The notes under the pieces are model-generated. The model did no database searches. It was given only the letters and a program-made list of their open reading frames with translations, and was not told where the DNA came from. Of a stretch of DNA of 64,000 nt, positions 24,105-33,589 are shown piece by piece. Position numbers and translations under genes: made by a program. Position 1 is the first letter of the stretch. Every line of letters begins with the position of its first letter. The stretch is from Paenibacillus rubinfantis. GTDB taxonomy: Bacteria > Bacillota > Bacilli > Paenibacillales > Paenibacillaceae. Location of the stretch: assembly GCF_001486505.1 (NCBI RefSeq), contig NZ_LN909062.1:191341-255340 (forward strand), read 5' to 3'.

Positions 24105-25016
24105 ATGCTGGAAGAACTGCTGGTGTTCACCACCGTCGTGGAGCAATCGAGTTTGAACAAGGCATCCAAGCTGTTGAACCTGTCCCAGCCCGCCCTTTCG
24201 CGAAAAATCGCCAAGTTGGAGGAAGAGTGGGGCGTCTCCCTGTTTCATCGCAAAGGGAAAAGACTAGAGTTGACCCGCGTCGGGCAGGAGGCTTACCAAT
24301 ATGCCCTGGAGCAGCGGCAACGCCATCAGAACTTCCTGCAGGCCGTGTCCCGCTTTAAGGCCGCGGAGCGCCGGATCGTGACGTTGGGCGCCAGTCTGAC
24401 GACGATCCAAACCACGCTCCCGCCGCTCGTCACCGCGCTGATGGAGAAATTTCCGGATATTGAGCTGAAGCTCGTCACCGGCAAAACCCATGAAATCGTG
24501 TCTTACGTCCGGGACAAAAGAGTGGATATCGGCGTCGTCGCCTCCATGGTGAACGAAACCGGCTTGAAATGCCTGCCGCTGTTTAAGGACCACCTTGAGC
24601 TGGTCGTACCCAAAGGGCATGAACTGGCCGCAGCCGGCCAGAAACGCCGCCTCGTCATGGACGATCTGAACGGGCGACCGATGATCGTCTTTTCCAAGGG
24701 AACCTGGTACCGGCGTCTGATCGACGACCTGTTTGGCCGCTACAGCATTCTGCCCGATATCCGCATGGAAATCGACTCGTTTGAAGCGATTGTGCGCCTG
24801 CTTCCGATATGTAAAGCGGCCGCCCTGCTCCCTAAATCCTACCTGCGGATCCCGCTGCTGCGGGATAACGGCCTGCTCACCGTGCCGATCCCCGAGCTGG
24901 CGCAGACGCGCCGCGAAACCTGCCTCGTCTATGGCGACAAATCGGAGTTGTCCAGCGAGACGAAGGAATGGATCGCGCAAATCCGCGAAACCCTGGTGAA
25001 GGAAATGCCTCTATAA
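24105..25016 (+). CDS. LysR family transcriptional regulator, divergent from sdhCAB
   Basis: A 303-residue protein from ATG 24105 behind AAAAAGGAGG. N-terminal winged helix-turn-helix: SSLNKASKLLNLSQPALSRK then IAKLEEEWGVSLFHRKGKRL. The C-terminal two thirds form the periplasmic-binding-like effector domain. In the 280-bp divergent region, GTAACATG and CATGTTAC (near 23957-23994) form an inverted pair 21 nt apart that could be an operator. Position suggests control of sdh or of itself. The effector is unknown. Confidence 0.88.
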   Translation: MLEELLVFTTVVEQSSLNKASKLLNLSQPALSRKIAKLEEEWGVSLFHRKGKRLELTRVGQEAYQYALEQRQRHQNFLQAVSRFKAAERRIVTLGASLTTIQTTLPPLVTALMEKFPDIELKLVTGKTHEIVSYVRDKRVDIGVVASMVNETGLKCLPLFKDHLELVVPKGHELAAAGQKRRLVMDDLNGRPMIVFSKGTWYRRLIDDLFGRYSILPDIRMEIDSFEAIVRLLPICKAAALLPKSYLRIPLLRDNGLLTVPIPELAQTRRETCLVYGDKSELSSETKEWIAQIRETLVKEMPL

Positions 25017-25025
25017 TAATAGAAA

Positions 25026-25071
25026 AAACGCTGCACTCCCCGCTTCAAAGCTCCGGGAAGTGCAGCGTTTT
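25026..25071. terminator. Bidirectional terminator between the LysR gene and ktrA
   Basis: CGCTGCACTCCC / GGGAAGTGCAGCG stem with A-rich sequence before and TTTTG after; serves the converging LysR and ktrBA transcripts. Confidence 0.8.
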
Positions 25072-25082
25072 GTTAAGTATCT

Positions 25083-25748
25083 TTATTGCGTCAGGATCGT
25101 CTCAAATTGCTCGATGTTCTTTTTCGCTCCGATAATAACCATGATGTCGCCTTCGTTGAGCTGATCCATCGCAGTTGGAGCCACAAGGACGCCGTTATTG
25201 CGGTGGATCGCCACGATGCTGCAGCCGAAGCGCGTTCGCGGGTTAATGTCCCCCAGGCTCTTCTGATTCAGACAAGCTGGGACGTTCATCTCTACGATGC
25301 TGTATTCCTTCGACAACTCGATATAATCCAGCAAATTGGGAGTGACCAGCTGATGGGCAACGCGAATCGCCATATCCCGTTCCGGATAGATGACCCGATC
25401 CACGCCCAGCTTCTCCAAAGCCCGGCCGTGCAGGAGCGAAATCGCCTTAGCGACCACCGTTTTGAGGCCCAGGTCCTTAAGCAAAATCGCCGCCAGAATG
25501 CTCATCTGGATATCGTTGCCGATCGCCACAATCCCGCAATCGAAATTGCGCACCCCCAGCGACTTCAGGACCTCCTCTTCCGTTGCATCGGCTACAACGG
25601 TATGGGTCAGCCGGTCGCTTAATTCCTCGACAAGCTCCTCATTCCGGTCGATGCCCAGCACCTCATACCCCAAATCCATGAGCTCCAGGGCCAAGCTGGA
25701 GCCAAAACGCCCCAGGCCGATCACTACAAATTGCTGTTTCTTTATCAC
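25083..25748 (-). CDS. ktrA: Ktr potassium uptake regulatory subunit (RCK domain)
   Basis: A 221-residue protein, GTG 25748 with AAGGGGAA upstream. FVVIGLGRFGSSLALELMDL is the RCK-N Rossmann nucleotide site; the second half (from about residue 140) is an RCK-C domain of the type that can bind c-di-AMP. KtrA rings gate the membrane subunit in response to ATP/ADP. It starts 13 nt after the membrane subunit gene stops, so the two form an operon behind a c-di-AMP riboswitch. Whether it should be called KtrA or KtrC cannot be decided from sequence alone. Confidence 0.9.
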   Translation of the reverse strand: MIKKQQFVVIGLGRFGSSLALELMDLGYEVLGIDRNEELVEELSDRLTHTVVADATEEEVLKSLGVRNFDCGIVAIGNDIQMSILAAILLKDLGLKTVVAKAISLLHGRALEKLGVDRVIYPERDMAIRVAHQLVTPNLLDYIELSKEYSIVEMNVPACLNQKSLGDINPRTRFGCSIVAIHRNNGVLVAPTAMDQLNEGDIMVIIGAKKNIEQFETILTQ

Positions 25749-25761
25749 CGATGATTTCCCC

Positions 25762-27096
25762 TTATCCTATGATCATTTTACCTTCCGGATGGCGGTACAG
25801 CTCTTTGCCTTTCTTCGGACCGATCGCATAAGCGAGCGTTAACGGCCCCAGCCGGCCGGCAAACATCGTAAGGCTGATTACAATTTTCCCAAATGTCGTC
25901 AAATCCCCCGTCAGTCCCATCGACAATCCCACTGTGCCAAAAGCGGAGGTCGTTTCAAAGAGGATCGCGAGAAAACTCGCATCCTCCGTGGTGGATAACA
26001 CCATCGCCACGGCTACAATAAGGAACAGGGCCATCATCGTAATCGTGAGCGCTTTGAAGATCCGTTCCTGGGCGATCCGATAGCGGAACAACACCAAATC
26101 CGTACGTCCGCGGACCATCGAAACCACCGCACCAACAAGAATCGTAAATGTTGTCGTTTTGATCCCGCCGCCCGTTGAGCCGGGCGAAGCCCCAACAAAC
26201 ATCAGGAGGATCATAAAGAATTGAGTGGCCTGCCTTAGTGCCCCGGTATCCAGCGTGACCGCTCCACCGGAACGCGGTGTGATCGATTGAAACACTGAAG
26301 CCCACAATTTTCCGCTCCAACTAAGCGGTTCTAAAGTCCGGGAATTGGTAAATTCGAAAATAAAAATCACCAGCGCCCCAATCCCAATCAACGCCGCCGT
26401 CATCGACAGCACCACTTTAGAATGCAGGGAGAGCCTCCGGTGCTTGCGAAACTCCACGAGATCGGACAATACGATAAAGCCCAATCCGCCGGATACGATC
26501 AAAAAGATCGCCACAAGGTTGATCACCGGATCGTTGACGTGCATGGTTAAACTGCGGTACTCCCCAAACAGGTCAAACCCCGCATTATTAAACAGCGACA
26601 CCGCATGCCAGATCCCATAATACAATGCCCGGCCAAACGGCATATCAAAGGCCCAACGAAGGGTTAGCAGCACCGCCGCGCTGGACTCGATGACGAGGGA
26701 GTACTTCAGCACCTTTTGAATCAAACGAACGATCCCTTCCATGGAGCTCTGGTTCATGGCCTCCTGAAGAAGGAGACGGTCCTTCAACGAGATTTTTCTT
26801 TTCAAGACCAGTGAAAACAAGGTCGCCATGGTCATGAAACCCAGCCCCCCAATTTGGATGAGCAGAATAATCACGATATGCCCGAAGGTGGTAAAATAAG
26901 TTCCGGTATCCACCACAAACAGTCCCGTCACACAGGTGGCCGAAGTTGCTGTGAACAGCGCATCGATAAACGGCATTGGTTCTCCGCTCGTACTGGAGAT
27001 CGGCAGCATAAGCAGCAGCGCTCCCAACATAATAATAAGGGCAAAACCTAACACTAGGATTTGCGGCGGGGAGAGGCTAAATTTTTTGTCTCGCAA
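25762..27096 (-). CDS. ktrB: Ktr potassium uptake membrane subunit (TrkH family)
   Basis: About 444 residues. TTG 27096 is taken as start because AGAGGTGATC lies 7 nt upstream and the protein then begins MRDKKFSLSPPQILVLGFAL. The four pore-loop repeats of the TrkH/KtrB fold are visible, including TATSATCVTGLFVVDTGTYF, WHAVSLFNNAGFDLFG, GGSPGSTGGGIKTTTF-like ASPGSTGGGIKTTT, and FETTSAFGTVGLSMGLTGDL. Each loop has the selectivity-filter glycine. It moves K+ (Na+-coupled in relatives) across the membrane and needs KtrA. Expression is controlled by the upstream c-di-AMP riboswitch. Confidence 0.92.
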   Translation of the reverse strand: MRDKKFSLSPPQILVLGFALIIMLGALLLMLPISSTSGEPMPFIDALFTATSATCVTGLFVVDTGTYFTTFGHIVIILLIQIGGLGFMTMATLFSLVLKRKISLKDRLLLQEAMNQSSMEGIVRLIQKVLKYSLVIESSAAVLLTLRWAFDMPFGRALYYGIWHAVSLFNNAGFDLFGEYRSLTMHVNDPVINLVAIFLIVSGGLGFIVLSDLVEFRKHRRLSLHSKVVLSMTAALIGIGALVIFIFEFTNSRTLEPLSWSGKLWASVFQSITPRSGGAVTLDTGALRQATQFFMILLMFVGASPGSTGGGIKTTTFTILVGAVVSMVRGRTDLVLFRYRIAQERIFKALTITMMALFLIVAVAMVLSTTEDASFLAILFETTSAFGTVGLSMGLTGDLTTFGKIVISLTMFAGRLGPLTLAYAIGPKKGKELYRHPEGKMIIG

Positions 27097-27131
27097 CGAA
27101 CGATCACCTCTTATGTCATGGAAAAAGAACA

Positions 27132-27159
27132 AAAGAAAAAAGCACTGGAAATCCAATGC
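27132..27159 (-). terminator. Riboswitch-controlled terminator in the ktrBA leader
   Basis: On the minus strand GCATTGG-ATTT-CCAGTGC is followed by TTTTTTCTTTT. Its 5' arm overlaps GAAAGGC (27158-27164), which can instead pair with GCCTTT in the 3' strand of the aptamer P1 helix (27185-27190). The antiterminator and aptamer are therefore mutually exclusive. Confidence 0.75.
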
Positions 27160-27186
27160 CTTTCGGTGTTTGGGCTCCTGATGCAA

Positions 27187-27335
27187 AGGCCTACGAGGTT
27201 AGCTGACGGATTCGGACATGCACAGTTGCCCTATTCACAGACGCTTTCGCCACTTCCAAACCAACTGCACGAAGCCTGCCTGTGAAATTCACCCCAAAAA
27301 TACGGTTCCCCCGTTTTCCTTACGAAATTCGGCCG
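27187..27335 (-). ncRNA. c-di-AMP riboswitch (ydaO-yuaA class)
   Basis: Conserved blocks in order on the minus strand: GGCCGAATTTCG, ACGGGGGAACCG, TTGGGGTGAAT, AGGGCAACTG, and CCGAATCCGTCAGCTAACCT CGTAGGCC (written in two parts). These match the class well, including the 3' CGTCAGCTAACCTCGTAGGC block. It lies upstream of ktrB, a known c-di-AMP target in Firmicutes. Ligand binding should stabilise P1, free the terminator and switch potassium uptake off. Confidence 0.9.
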
Positions 27336-27376
27336 ATATTCTTTTCAATTGTTTTCTTTCATTTTTCGTCAAATGG

Positions 27377-27405
27377 ATTATATCCCTTATTTCCTTCCGC
27401 CACAA
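27377..27405 (-). promoter_or_regulatory. Promoter of the ktrBA leader
   Basis: TTGTGG (27405-27400), 17 bp, TATAAT (27382-27377) on the minus strand; start near 27370, about 35 nt before the riboswitch. The rest of the stretch up to 27658 shows no gene. Confidence 0.55.
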
Positions 27406-27658
27406 AGCTCTATTTTCGGGAAATAGCCTAAAATAGGACGAAATCAGAGGATGGAGGGATCAACTTCGCCCCGAATCTGAGCGATGCGAAGGCTTGCCGG
27501 AGTTATTGCCGTTTCTCGTCATTTTTGCTTCGTGTCTGGCATAGGGGGGTCAGCTATGTTATCTTTACTTTGACGTACTTGAGGGATTTTCATACCTCAT
27601 TTATAAAAGAGCGCCTGCTCAAATCGTCAATTTCACCTCAAAAAAAGGAGTTTTGCGA

Positions 27659-29410
27659 GTGAGTTCCCCTAAGAAACCAACCGGCCGCAGGTTAAAGACC
27701 AAAAACTTGTGGCTGCTAGCCGCTCTCGGATTCATCGTGTTCATCGCCGTTCAATTGTTCCCTACCACCGACTCGGAGTCGTTGCAATTGCAGCAAGCGG
27801 ATGAGGTCATCAGCAAATCGAAGGCCGCGGACAGTGCAGCCGAATTCGTCCAAACCGTCTTGAGTCTGGATCTATCCACCCCAGTCAAAGAGAAAGCCTT
27901 AACTACATACGAAACGCGTGCCGACCTGTTTGGATATTTGACCAAAGCTGATCTGCTCGCCCCGTACTTAAAAACGTATGAAAAACAGTTCCCTTACGAC
28001 GTATTCCGCGTCCGTTATACTGACCCCACCGAGACGTTAAGCGCCGTAACCGTCGATGTCCACATGACGACCGGCCAAGTTGTTGGCTTCGAGGAAATTG
28101 CTTCCTCCAGCAATGCCAACAAGCAAATGATGCTCGATTTAGGATCGGAAACGACCGATTCCATGAAGGCTTGGGAAGGGGACTTAACGTTAGAAGAGAA
28201 AGTAAAGCTGGCACAACCCTACCTGAACGCCTTTGGTTTTCAACCAAGCGAGTTGGAGCTGGCTTCCGATGAAGGGGACGTTGGTCTCCAATACCGGATC
28301 AATGGCTACACGCTAGGCGAATCGCAAGCGCAAGTGAAGCTCAGCTACGAATACGGTGTCGTGTCTTCCTTGGAGAGCTACTTTACGGTACCGCAGGCTC
28401 ATCTAGATTACGTATCCGGTCAGACGAAAATCGCCAATTGGCTTACCTATGCCGGATATGCCCTGTTGACCTTCGTGCTCGCGATTCTCGCGATCGTATA
28501 CAGCGCGTTGACGCGGGCCCATACATCGTTTAAGCGTGGGATTTTCCTGGCCTCGGTGTACTTCGTGTTATCCACGATCGGAACCCTTAACATGATGCCT
28601 GCTTTCCAAAAAGAAGGCCTCGAATCCGGTGTGCTGATTTTCGGTTTCTTTTTCCAGGGCCTGGTGACGTTATTCCTCGCCGCTTCCGTATACTTCTCGC
28701 TGGTGGGCGGGGACGGCTTGTGGCGGAAGAACGGCGTCAACTTATGGTCACGTTCGCGGGAGGAAGGATACGGCCGCTCGATGCTGCACTCGGTGGCTGA
28801 CGGCTACGCCTGGGCGTTAATTCTGCTGGGGGCCCAATCCGTCATCTTCTTTATCCTGGAGCACACGATTCATACCTGGTCCACCACCGATGCGACACAA
28901 TCGCCGTACAACATGTTATATCCGCTGCTGCTCCCGTTGCTGGCATGGGTGGCGGGAATCGGGGAAGAAGCGGTGTATCGCTTGTTTGGAATTCCGATGT
29001 TGAAGAAAATGTTCCGCAGCACCTTCATCGCCAGCCTGCTGTCGACTTTAATCTGGGCGTTTGGCCACACGTTGTATCCGATTTATCCGGTCATTTCACG
29101 TCCAATCGAATTGACCTTTATCGGACTGTTGTTCAGCCTCGTGTTCCTGCGATACGGCTTCGCTACCGTCGTCTTCTCGCATGTCATCTTCGACAGCATC
29201 CTGATGTCGCTGAGCTTGATGTTTATGGGCGGAGCGCTGAATATTGGCGCCGGGCTGTTCTATATCGCCTTACCGGCGATCGTCGCTTATGTGATTTACC
29301 TGTTTAATCCGCCAAGCAAGGAACGAAAGAATCCGCCACTGCAACCGCAAAAAGAGGAGCCGTATTTTACGACTCCTCTGGTGGATCCTCGTCCCGAAGG
29401 GCATTTATAA
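27659..29410 (+). CDS. CPBP family membrane protease-like protein
   Basis: About 583 residues. GTG 27659 fits AAAAAAGGAG at 8 nt; a TTG two codons earlier is too close to it. After an N-terminal helix ([18 protein letters not shown]) comes a roughly 200-residue outer domain, then eight or so membrane helices. The CPBP (Abi/Rce1-like) motifs are present: [11 protein letters not shown] (EExxxR), FGHTLY and HVIFDSIL (HxxxD) near residues 430-520, which build the catalytic site in this superfamily. The substrate is unknown. Its last 44 nt overlap the convergent uvrC. Confidence 0.82.
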   Translation: MSSPKKPTGRRLKTKNLWLLAALGFIVFIAVQLFPTTDSESLQLQQADEVISKSKAADSAAEFVQTVLSLDLSTPVKEKALTTYETRADLFGYLTKADLLAPYLKTYEKQFPYDVFRVRYTDPTETLSAVTVDVHMTTGQVVGFEEIASSSNANKQMMLDLGSETTDSMKAWEGDLTLEEKVKLAQPYLNAFGFQPSELELASDEGDVGLQYRINGYTLGESQAQVKLSYEYGVVSSLESYFTVPQAHLDYVSGQTKIANWLTYAGYALLTFVLAILAIVYSALTRAHTSFKRGIFLASVYFVLSTIGTLNMMPAFQKEGLESGVLIFGFFFQGLVTLFLAASVYFSLVGGDGLWRKNGVNLWSRSREEGYGRSMLHSVADGYAWALILLGAQSVIFFILEHTIHTWSTTDATQSPYNMLYPLLLPLLAWVAGIGEEAVYRLFGIPMLKKMFRSTFIASLLSTLIWAFGHTLYPIYPVISRPIELTFIGLLFSLVFLRYGFATVVFSHVIFDSILMSLSLMFMGGALNIGAGLFYIALPAIVAYVIYLFNPPSKERKNPPLQPQKEEPYFTTPLVDPRPEGHL

Positions 29411-31226
29411 TTTCGCGGGCTAATTTGTCCCCGATCGAAAGAGGCCGAAAGTCATCGACGGAGGCCTCTTTTATTTTTTTCAACGAACCAAAATGCTTCA
29501 GCAGCGCCTTCCGGCGTTTCTCCCCAATGCCGGGGATCGCGTCCAGCCGCGAGGTGACCATCGACTTGGCCCGTTGTTCGCGGTGGAAGGAGATGGCGAA
29601 GCGGTGCACCTCATCTTGAATCCGCTGCAGCAGGTAGAACTCCTGGCTGTCGCGCGGCAGATACACCGGCTCTGGCGGATCAAACGCCATCAGCTGCGCC
29701 GTTTTATGCTTGGCGTCCTTCACAAGGCCGCACACCGGGATGAATAAGCCCAGCTCATTCTCCAGCACGTCGGTGGCTGCGGAGATCTGCCCTTTGCCCC
29801 CGTCGACAACGATCAGGTCAGGGCGGGGCAGGTTCTCCTTCAACACCCGCTCGTAGCGGCGGCGGATGACCTCGCGCATCGTCTCATAATCGTCCGGGCC
29901 TTGCACGGTTTTCACTTTATATTTGCGGTATTCCTTCTTGGCCGGCTTGCCGTCGATAAACACCACCATCGCTGAGACCGGATTCGTCCCCTGGATGTTG
30001 GAGTTGTCAAACGCTTCGATTCGCGACACCGACTCCAGGCCAATCGCCTTGCCAAGGTTCTCGGCGGCCTTCGAGGTGCGTTCCTCATCCCGTTCAATCA
30101 GACGGAACTTCTCGTCCAGCGAGACGCGTGCGTTCTCCTCGGCCATCTTGGTCATTTGCCGCTTTAAGCCGCGTTGCGGCACCAGCGTCTTAACTCCCAG
30201 CCATTCCTGCAAGGCGGTTGGGGCATCCAGCGCCCCCGCTTCCTCTTGATCCTCCGGCTTCTCCGGCAACAGGATCTCCTGTGGCAAAGCTGGGTTATCG
30301 CTGTAATACTGCGTGACGTAGGACATAAAATCGCCGTAGGCATCCCCGTAAAACGGAAAAACCGAGGCGTGCCGTTCGATCATTTTCCCCTGACGCATGT
30401 ACAGAATCTGCACGCACATCCAGCCCTTGTCCACGGCGTATCCAAACACGTCGCGGTCCTTCGCGTCGGTCACCGTAATCTTCTGCTTCTCCATCAGCGC
30501 ATCGATGTTGATGATTTGATCGCGCAGCTCCTTGGCCCGCTCGAATTGCAATTCCTCGGCCGCCTCGTGCATTTTGCGCTGCAGCTCTTTCTTGATTTCC
30601 TCATGCCCGCCGCTAAGGAACGAAGTGATTTCCTGGGTCATCGACTCGTACGTTTCCTTTGCCACCTCCTGCACGCAGGGCGCCAGGCATTGGCCGATGT
30701 GGTAATACAGGCACACCTCTTTGGGCATCACATTGCATTTGCGCAGCGGGTACATGCGGTCAAGGAGCTTCTTCGTCTGCTGGGCTGCGTAGGCGTTTGG
30801 ATACGGGCCAAAATATTTCGCTTTATCTTTAAGCACCCGCCGGGTAACCTCCAGCCGGGGATGCGGTTCGTTCGTAATTTTAATGTAAGGAAAAGTTTTG
30901 TCATCCTTAAGCAGGATATTAAAACGCGGATGGTATTCCTTGATCAAGTTGCACTCCAGGATGAGCGCTTCCATATTGCTTGCGGTGACAATGTACTCAA
31001 AGTCGCGGATCTCGGACACCAGCAGCTGGGTTTTCCCGTTATGGCTGCCCGTAAAATAGGAACGAACCCGGTTCTTCAGCACCTTGGCTTTCCCGACGTA
31101 AATGATCGTGCCTTCCTTGTTCTTCATCAGGTAACAACCCGGCGAATCGGGCAACAAGGCCAGCTTATGCTGAATTCTCTCCATCGCCTTCTCATAACTT
31201 AACGTTTCATTGGTAGGTGCGTCCAA
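29367..31226 (-). CDS. uvrC: Excinuclease ABC subunit C
   Basis: A 619-residue protein, TTG 31226 with GGAGGAGG upstream. Domains: N-terminal GIY-YIG nuclease ([18 protein letters not shown], residues 31-48), a central Cys cluster ([21 protein letters not shown]), the UVR helix ([14 protein letters not shown]), the RNase H-like second nuclease ([10 protein letters not shown]), and a C-terminal helix-hairpin-helix pair ([18 protein letters not shown]). It makes both incisions in nucleotide excision repair with UvrA/UvrB. Full length for the family. Confidence 0.96.
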   Translation of the reverse strand: MDAPTNETLSYEKAMERIQHKLALLPDSPGCYLMKNKEGTIIYVGKAKVLKNRVRSYFTGSHNGKTQLLVSEIRDFEYIVTASNMEALILECNLIKEYHPRFNILLKDDKTFPYIKITNEPHPRLEVTRRVLKDKAKYFGPYPNAYAAQQTKKLLDRMYPLRKCNVMPKEVCLYYHIGQCLAPCVQEVAKETYESMTQEITSFLSGGHEEIKKELQRKMHEAAEELQFERAKELRDQIINIDALMEKQKITVTDAKDRDVFGYAVDKGWMCVQILYMRQGKMIERHASVFPFYGDAYGDFMSYVTQYYSDNPALPQEILLPEKPEDQEEAGALDAPTALQEWLGVKTLVPQRGLKRQMTKMAEENARVSLDEKFRLIERDEERTSKAAENLGKAIGLESVSRIEAFDNSNIQGTNPVSAMVVFIDGKPAKKEYRKYKVKTVQGPDDYETMREVIRRRYERVLKENLPRPDLIVVDGGKGQISAATDVLENELGLFIPVCGLVKDAKHKTAQLMAFDPPEPVYLPRDSQEFYLLQRIQDEVHRFAISFHREQRAKSMVTSRLDAIPGIGEKRRKALLKHFGSLKKIKEASVDDFRPLSIGDKLAREIINALRDEDPPEES

Positions 31227-31264
31227 GCTTCCTCCTCCTTTCTCCTCTCCATTTTAACGCAGAA

Positions 31265-31292
31265 AACGCCTCCGGCCCAAACCGGAGGCGTC
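31265..31292 (-). terminator. Terminator after trxA
   Basis: ACGCCTCCGG / CCGGAGGCGT stem followed on the minus strand by TTTTCTGCG; 37 nt after the trxA stop. Confidence 0.8.
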
Positions 31293-31328
31293 ATCCAAGG
31301 CGTCAAGCGACGCGCCTGATCGTCTGGA

Positions 31329-31646
31329 TTATTGGTGTTTAGCGATCAGGTTCTTCAGCGTGTCCTTCGAGTTCAACCCGACGATTTTGTCGACCGGTTG
31401 ACCGTCTTTGAACAGAATCAATGTAGGAATGCTCATTACGCCGAAACGGGAAGCCGTTTCCGGGTTGTCATCCACGTTCAGCTTGGCGATCTTCACCGAG
31501 TCTCCTACTTCTGTGGACAGCTCCTCCAGAATTGGAGCGATCATTTTGCAGGGACCGCACCATGGAGCCCAAAAATCAACAAGAACCGGACCTTGCCCTT
31601 CGATTTCGGCGTTGAAGGACTGATCGGATACGTTCACGATAGCCAT
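31329..31646 (-). CDS. trxA: Thioredoxin
   Basis: A 105-residue protein from ATG 31646, which has AAGGAGGAAATAATC upstream; an in-frame extension to 31763 is not supported. VDFWAPWCGPCKMIAPILEE is the thioredoxin active site, with the cis-proline loop MSIPTLILFKDGQ near residue 73. General cytoplasmic disulfide reductase that serves ribonucleotide reductase and other targets. In many Firmicutes it lies next to uvrC, as here. Confidence 0.95.
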   Translation of the reverse strand: MAIVNVSDQSFNAEIEGQGPVLVDFWAPWCGPCKMIAPILEELSTEVGDSVKIAKLNVDDNPETASRFGVMSIPTLILFKDGQPVDKIVGLNSKDTLKNLIAKHQ

Positions 31647-31916
31647 GATTATTTCCTCCTTATTGGGGTTGCCCGGACCCGCACCTAATGACGCGAGCTC
31701 ACGAACAACTGGATAGTTAGACAAAAATGATGCAGACAGCCTGGAAAACAGCTGCCGAACCAATTATACCACACTCCACTGAAAAAAAGAAAGTGCATGA
31801 TAACGCCTTCTTTACAAAGTGAAAAGGGTTTGGTTATACTAAGAATAACCTGAAAACGGATTGTCTATGACATACTTCATTGACGAGACGATTATTTCCT
31901 GAGGAGGCCCGTCGCC

Positions 31917-32072
31917 ATGGATGCTAACACGCATGCGAACGATCCGCGGCAGCATATCAACGAAGAACCCCGCAACGACTTGTTTGATTTGATGAACGGC
32001 TTTTTTGGCATGTTGACGTTTATGGCCGTGATTTTCTTCGGCATGGTCATCATTAAATTTATCGCCAGCTAA
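31917..32072 (+). CDS. Small single-helix membrane protein, YqzM-like
   Basis: A 51-residue peptide: MDANTHANDPRQHINEEPRN, then LFDLMNGFFGMLTFMAVIFF and GMVIIKFIAS. A GAGGAGG site lies 9 nt before ATG 31917, and a strong terminator follows at 32109-32153. One membrane helix is near the C-terminus. Size and ending resemble YqzM of Bacillus, but this is not certain. Confidence 0.65.
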   Translation: MDANTHANDPRQHINEEPRNDLFDLMNGFFGMLTFMAVIFFGMVIIKFIAS

Positions 32073-32108
32073 GCGAATCTGGCGGTAATCGAACCGCGAC
32101 ATCAAACG

Positions 32109-32153
32109 AAAGAGCCGGGCCTTCCCCCGATAAGGGAAGCCCGGCTCTTTTTC
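32109..32153 (+). terminator. Terminator after the small membrane protein
   Basis: AAAGAGCCGGGC / GCCCGGCTCTTT stem (one bulge) with a CCCCCGATAAGGG inner part, then TTTTTC. Confidence 0.85.
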
Positions 32154-32154
32154 T

Positions 32155-32600
32155 ATCAAGATTCGACGTCGATTCCTCTTCTCTGAATGACCTCGTGATC
32201 GGAAGATGACTTTTGAACGACCTCGTTTTAATGAAGGTTCAAAAAGTTAGGTTTCGAGCACCGAGAAGGTTGGACGAGGCTAGGGTCTGAGTAGCGGAGC
32301 GTACGTTCTGGGTACGTGAGCAACGGAGGACCCGGCCGAGTTCAAGATTCGACGTCGATTCCTCTTCTCTGAATGACCTCGTGATCGGAAGATGACTTTT
32401 TGAACGACCTCGTTTTAATGAAGGTTCAAAAAGTTAGGTTTCGAGCACCGAGAAGGTTGGACGAGGCTAGGGTCTGAGTAGCGGAGCGTACGTTTTGGGT
32501 ACGTGAGCAACGGAGGACCCGGCCGAGTTCAAGATTCGACGTCGGTTCCTCTTCTCTGAATGACCTCGTGATCGGAAGATGACTTTTTGAACGACCTCTA
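32155..32600. repeat. Two and a third tandem copies of a 186-187 bp repeat
   Basis: The unit begins ATTCGACGTCGATTCCTCTT (32161, 32347, 32534) and contains GAGCACCGAGAAGGTTGGAC and GGTACGTGAGCAACGGAGGA. Copies are nearly identical. No reading frame of note. It fills the gap between the 51-residue gene and the end of dnaI, whose last codons abut the third partial copy. Confidence 0.85.
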
Positions 32601-33551
32601 CGCTCGTCCGCGTTTATTTGTCCCGTTTACCTGCACTACCTCAACAAACGGAGCAATCCGGTCCATCAACCGCTGGCCTTTGTGCCGCTCCTCCCCGTCC
32701 TTGCTCGTAAAGCTCAAATGCTTCTCCAGCGCGTTCAGGGAATAATTCGACGTGTAGAACGTCGGCTTGCGGTTCATCCGATAATTCAGGATCGCGCCCA
32801 TCACATGGTCGCGCGCCCACGGATTCAGGTTCTCCGCACCGATATCATCAAAGATCAGCAGATCCACCTGCTTCATCATTTCCACCGTATCCCGCAGCTT
32901 GTCGCTGTCCTGCAGCATACTCTTCAGCTCTTCCACGAATTCCGGCATGTATACGATCGCCCCGGAATACCCTTCCTTCGCCAGCTCATGCAGTAAATAA
33001 CACATCAAGAACGTCTTGCCGGTGCCAAACGGTCCTTCCAAATACAAGCCTTTGGATGGCAGGCCAGACCCCTTAGCTTCTTCAATATAACGAAAAATTT
33101 GGCCAACGGCAGGCGCTCGCGAGCTGTCCTTAGCCATAATTTCAACCGCATTGTACCCTTCCTCCAGCGCCCGCTCATCCACATAAAAGCTATGAATTCG
33201 TTTCTTGACGGACACTTCCCGCTCATATTGCAGCTGCTTGGAGCAAGGAACCTGCCGATCCACCAGCTGCGGGCTATCACCCACCTGTTCGACCGTCAAT
33301 TTCGTAAAATGGCCGGGGAAATCGTTAGGGCAGTTCGCCAGCCCCGGGCAATTGGCACAATGCTTGCTATCGTTGACGTACTGATACAGCTTCGCCATTC
33401 CGCGCGTCAACTGCTCCTGCTCCAGCTCCGGATGTTGGTCCCGGAGTTCCCAAACCAAGGGGTCGTTCATCAGCCGTTTGGTCAGTTCCACCGAGCGTTG
33501 TTTTAATTGTGTGTTCTTCATCTGCGTCAGCAGTTCCCCAAGTGATTCCAT
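32598..33551 (-). CDS. dnaI: Primosomal helicase loader DnaI
   Basis: A 317-residue protein from ATG 33551. The N-terminal helicase-binding domain has a Cys-rich zinc site (KHCANCPGLANCPND, residues 63-77, with a later PCSK). The C-terminal AAA+ domain has Walker A YLEGPFGTGKTFLM near residue 172 and Walker B LLIFDDIGAENL near 232. DnaI loads the replicative helicase DnaC during initiation and restart, together with DnaB and DnaD. It follows dnaB by 38 nt, the normal Firmicute order. Confidence 0.95.
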   Translation of the reverse strand: MESLGELLTQMKNTQLKQRSVELTKRLMNDPLVWELRDQHPELEQEQLTRGMAKLYQYVNDSKHCANCPGLANCPNDFPGHFTKLTVEQVGDSPQLVDRQVPCSKQLQYEREVSVKKRIHSFYVDERALEEGYNAVEIMAKDSSRAPAVGQIFRYIEEAKGSGLPSKGLYLEGPFGTGKTFLMCYLLHELAKEGYSGAIVYMPEFVEELKSMLQDSDKLRDTVEMMKQVDLLIFDDIGAENLNPWARDHVMGAILNYRMNRKPTFYTSNYSLNALEKHLSFTSKDGEERHKGQRLMDRIAPFVEVVQVNGTNKRGRA

Positions 33552-33589
33552 CGCGGTGTGTCACCTTCCTTCCCCAAGCCCAAACGAAT

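Noticed and set aside
24105..25016. The LysR gene as an integron or phage regulator
   Set aside because: It is next to sdhCAB, far from the array, has core-like composition and a normal LysR architecture.
31839..32159. Minus-strand frame of 106 codons
   Set aside because: It is antisense to the well-supported 51-residue gene with GAGGAGG site and terminator.
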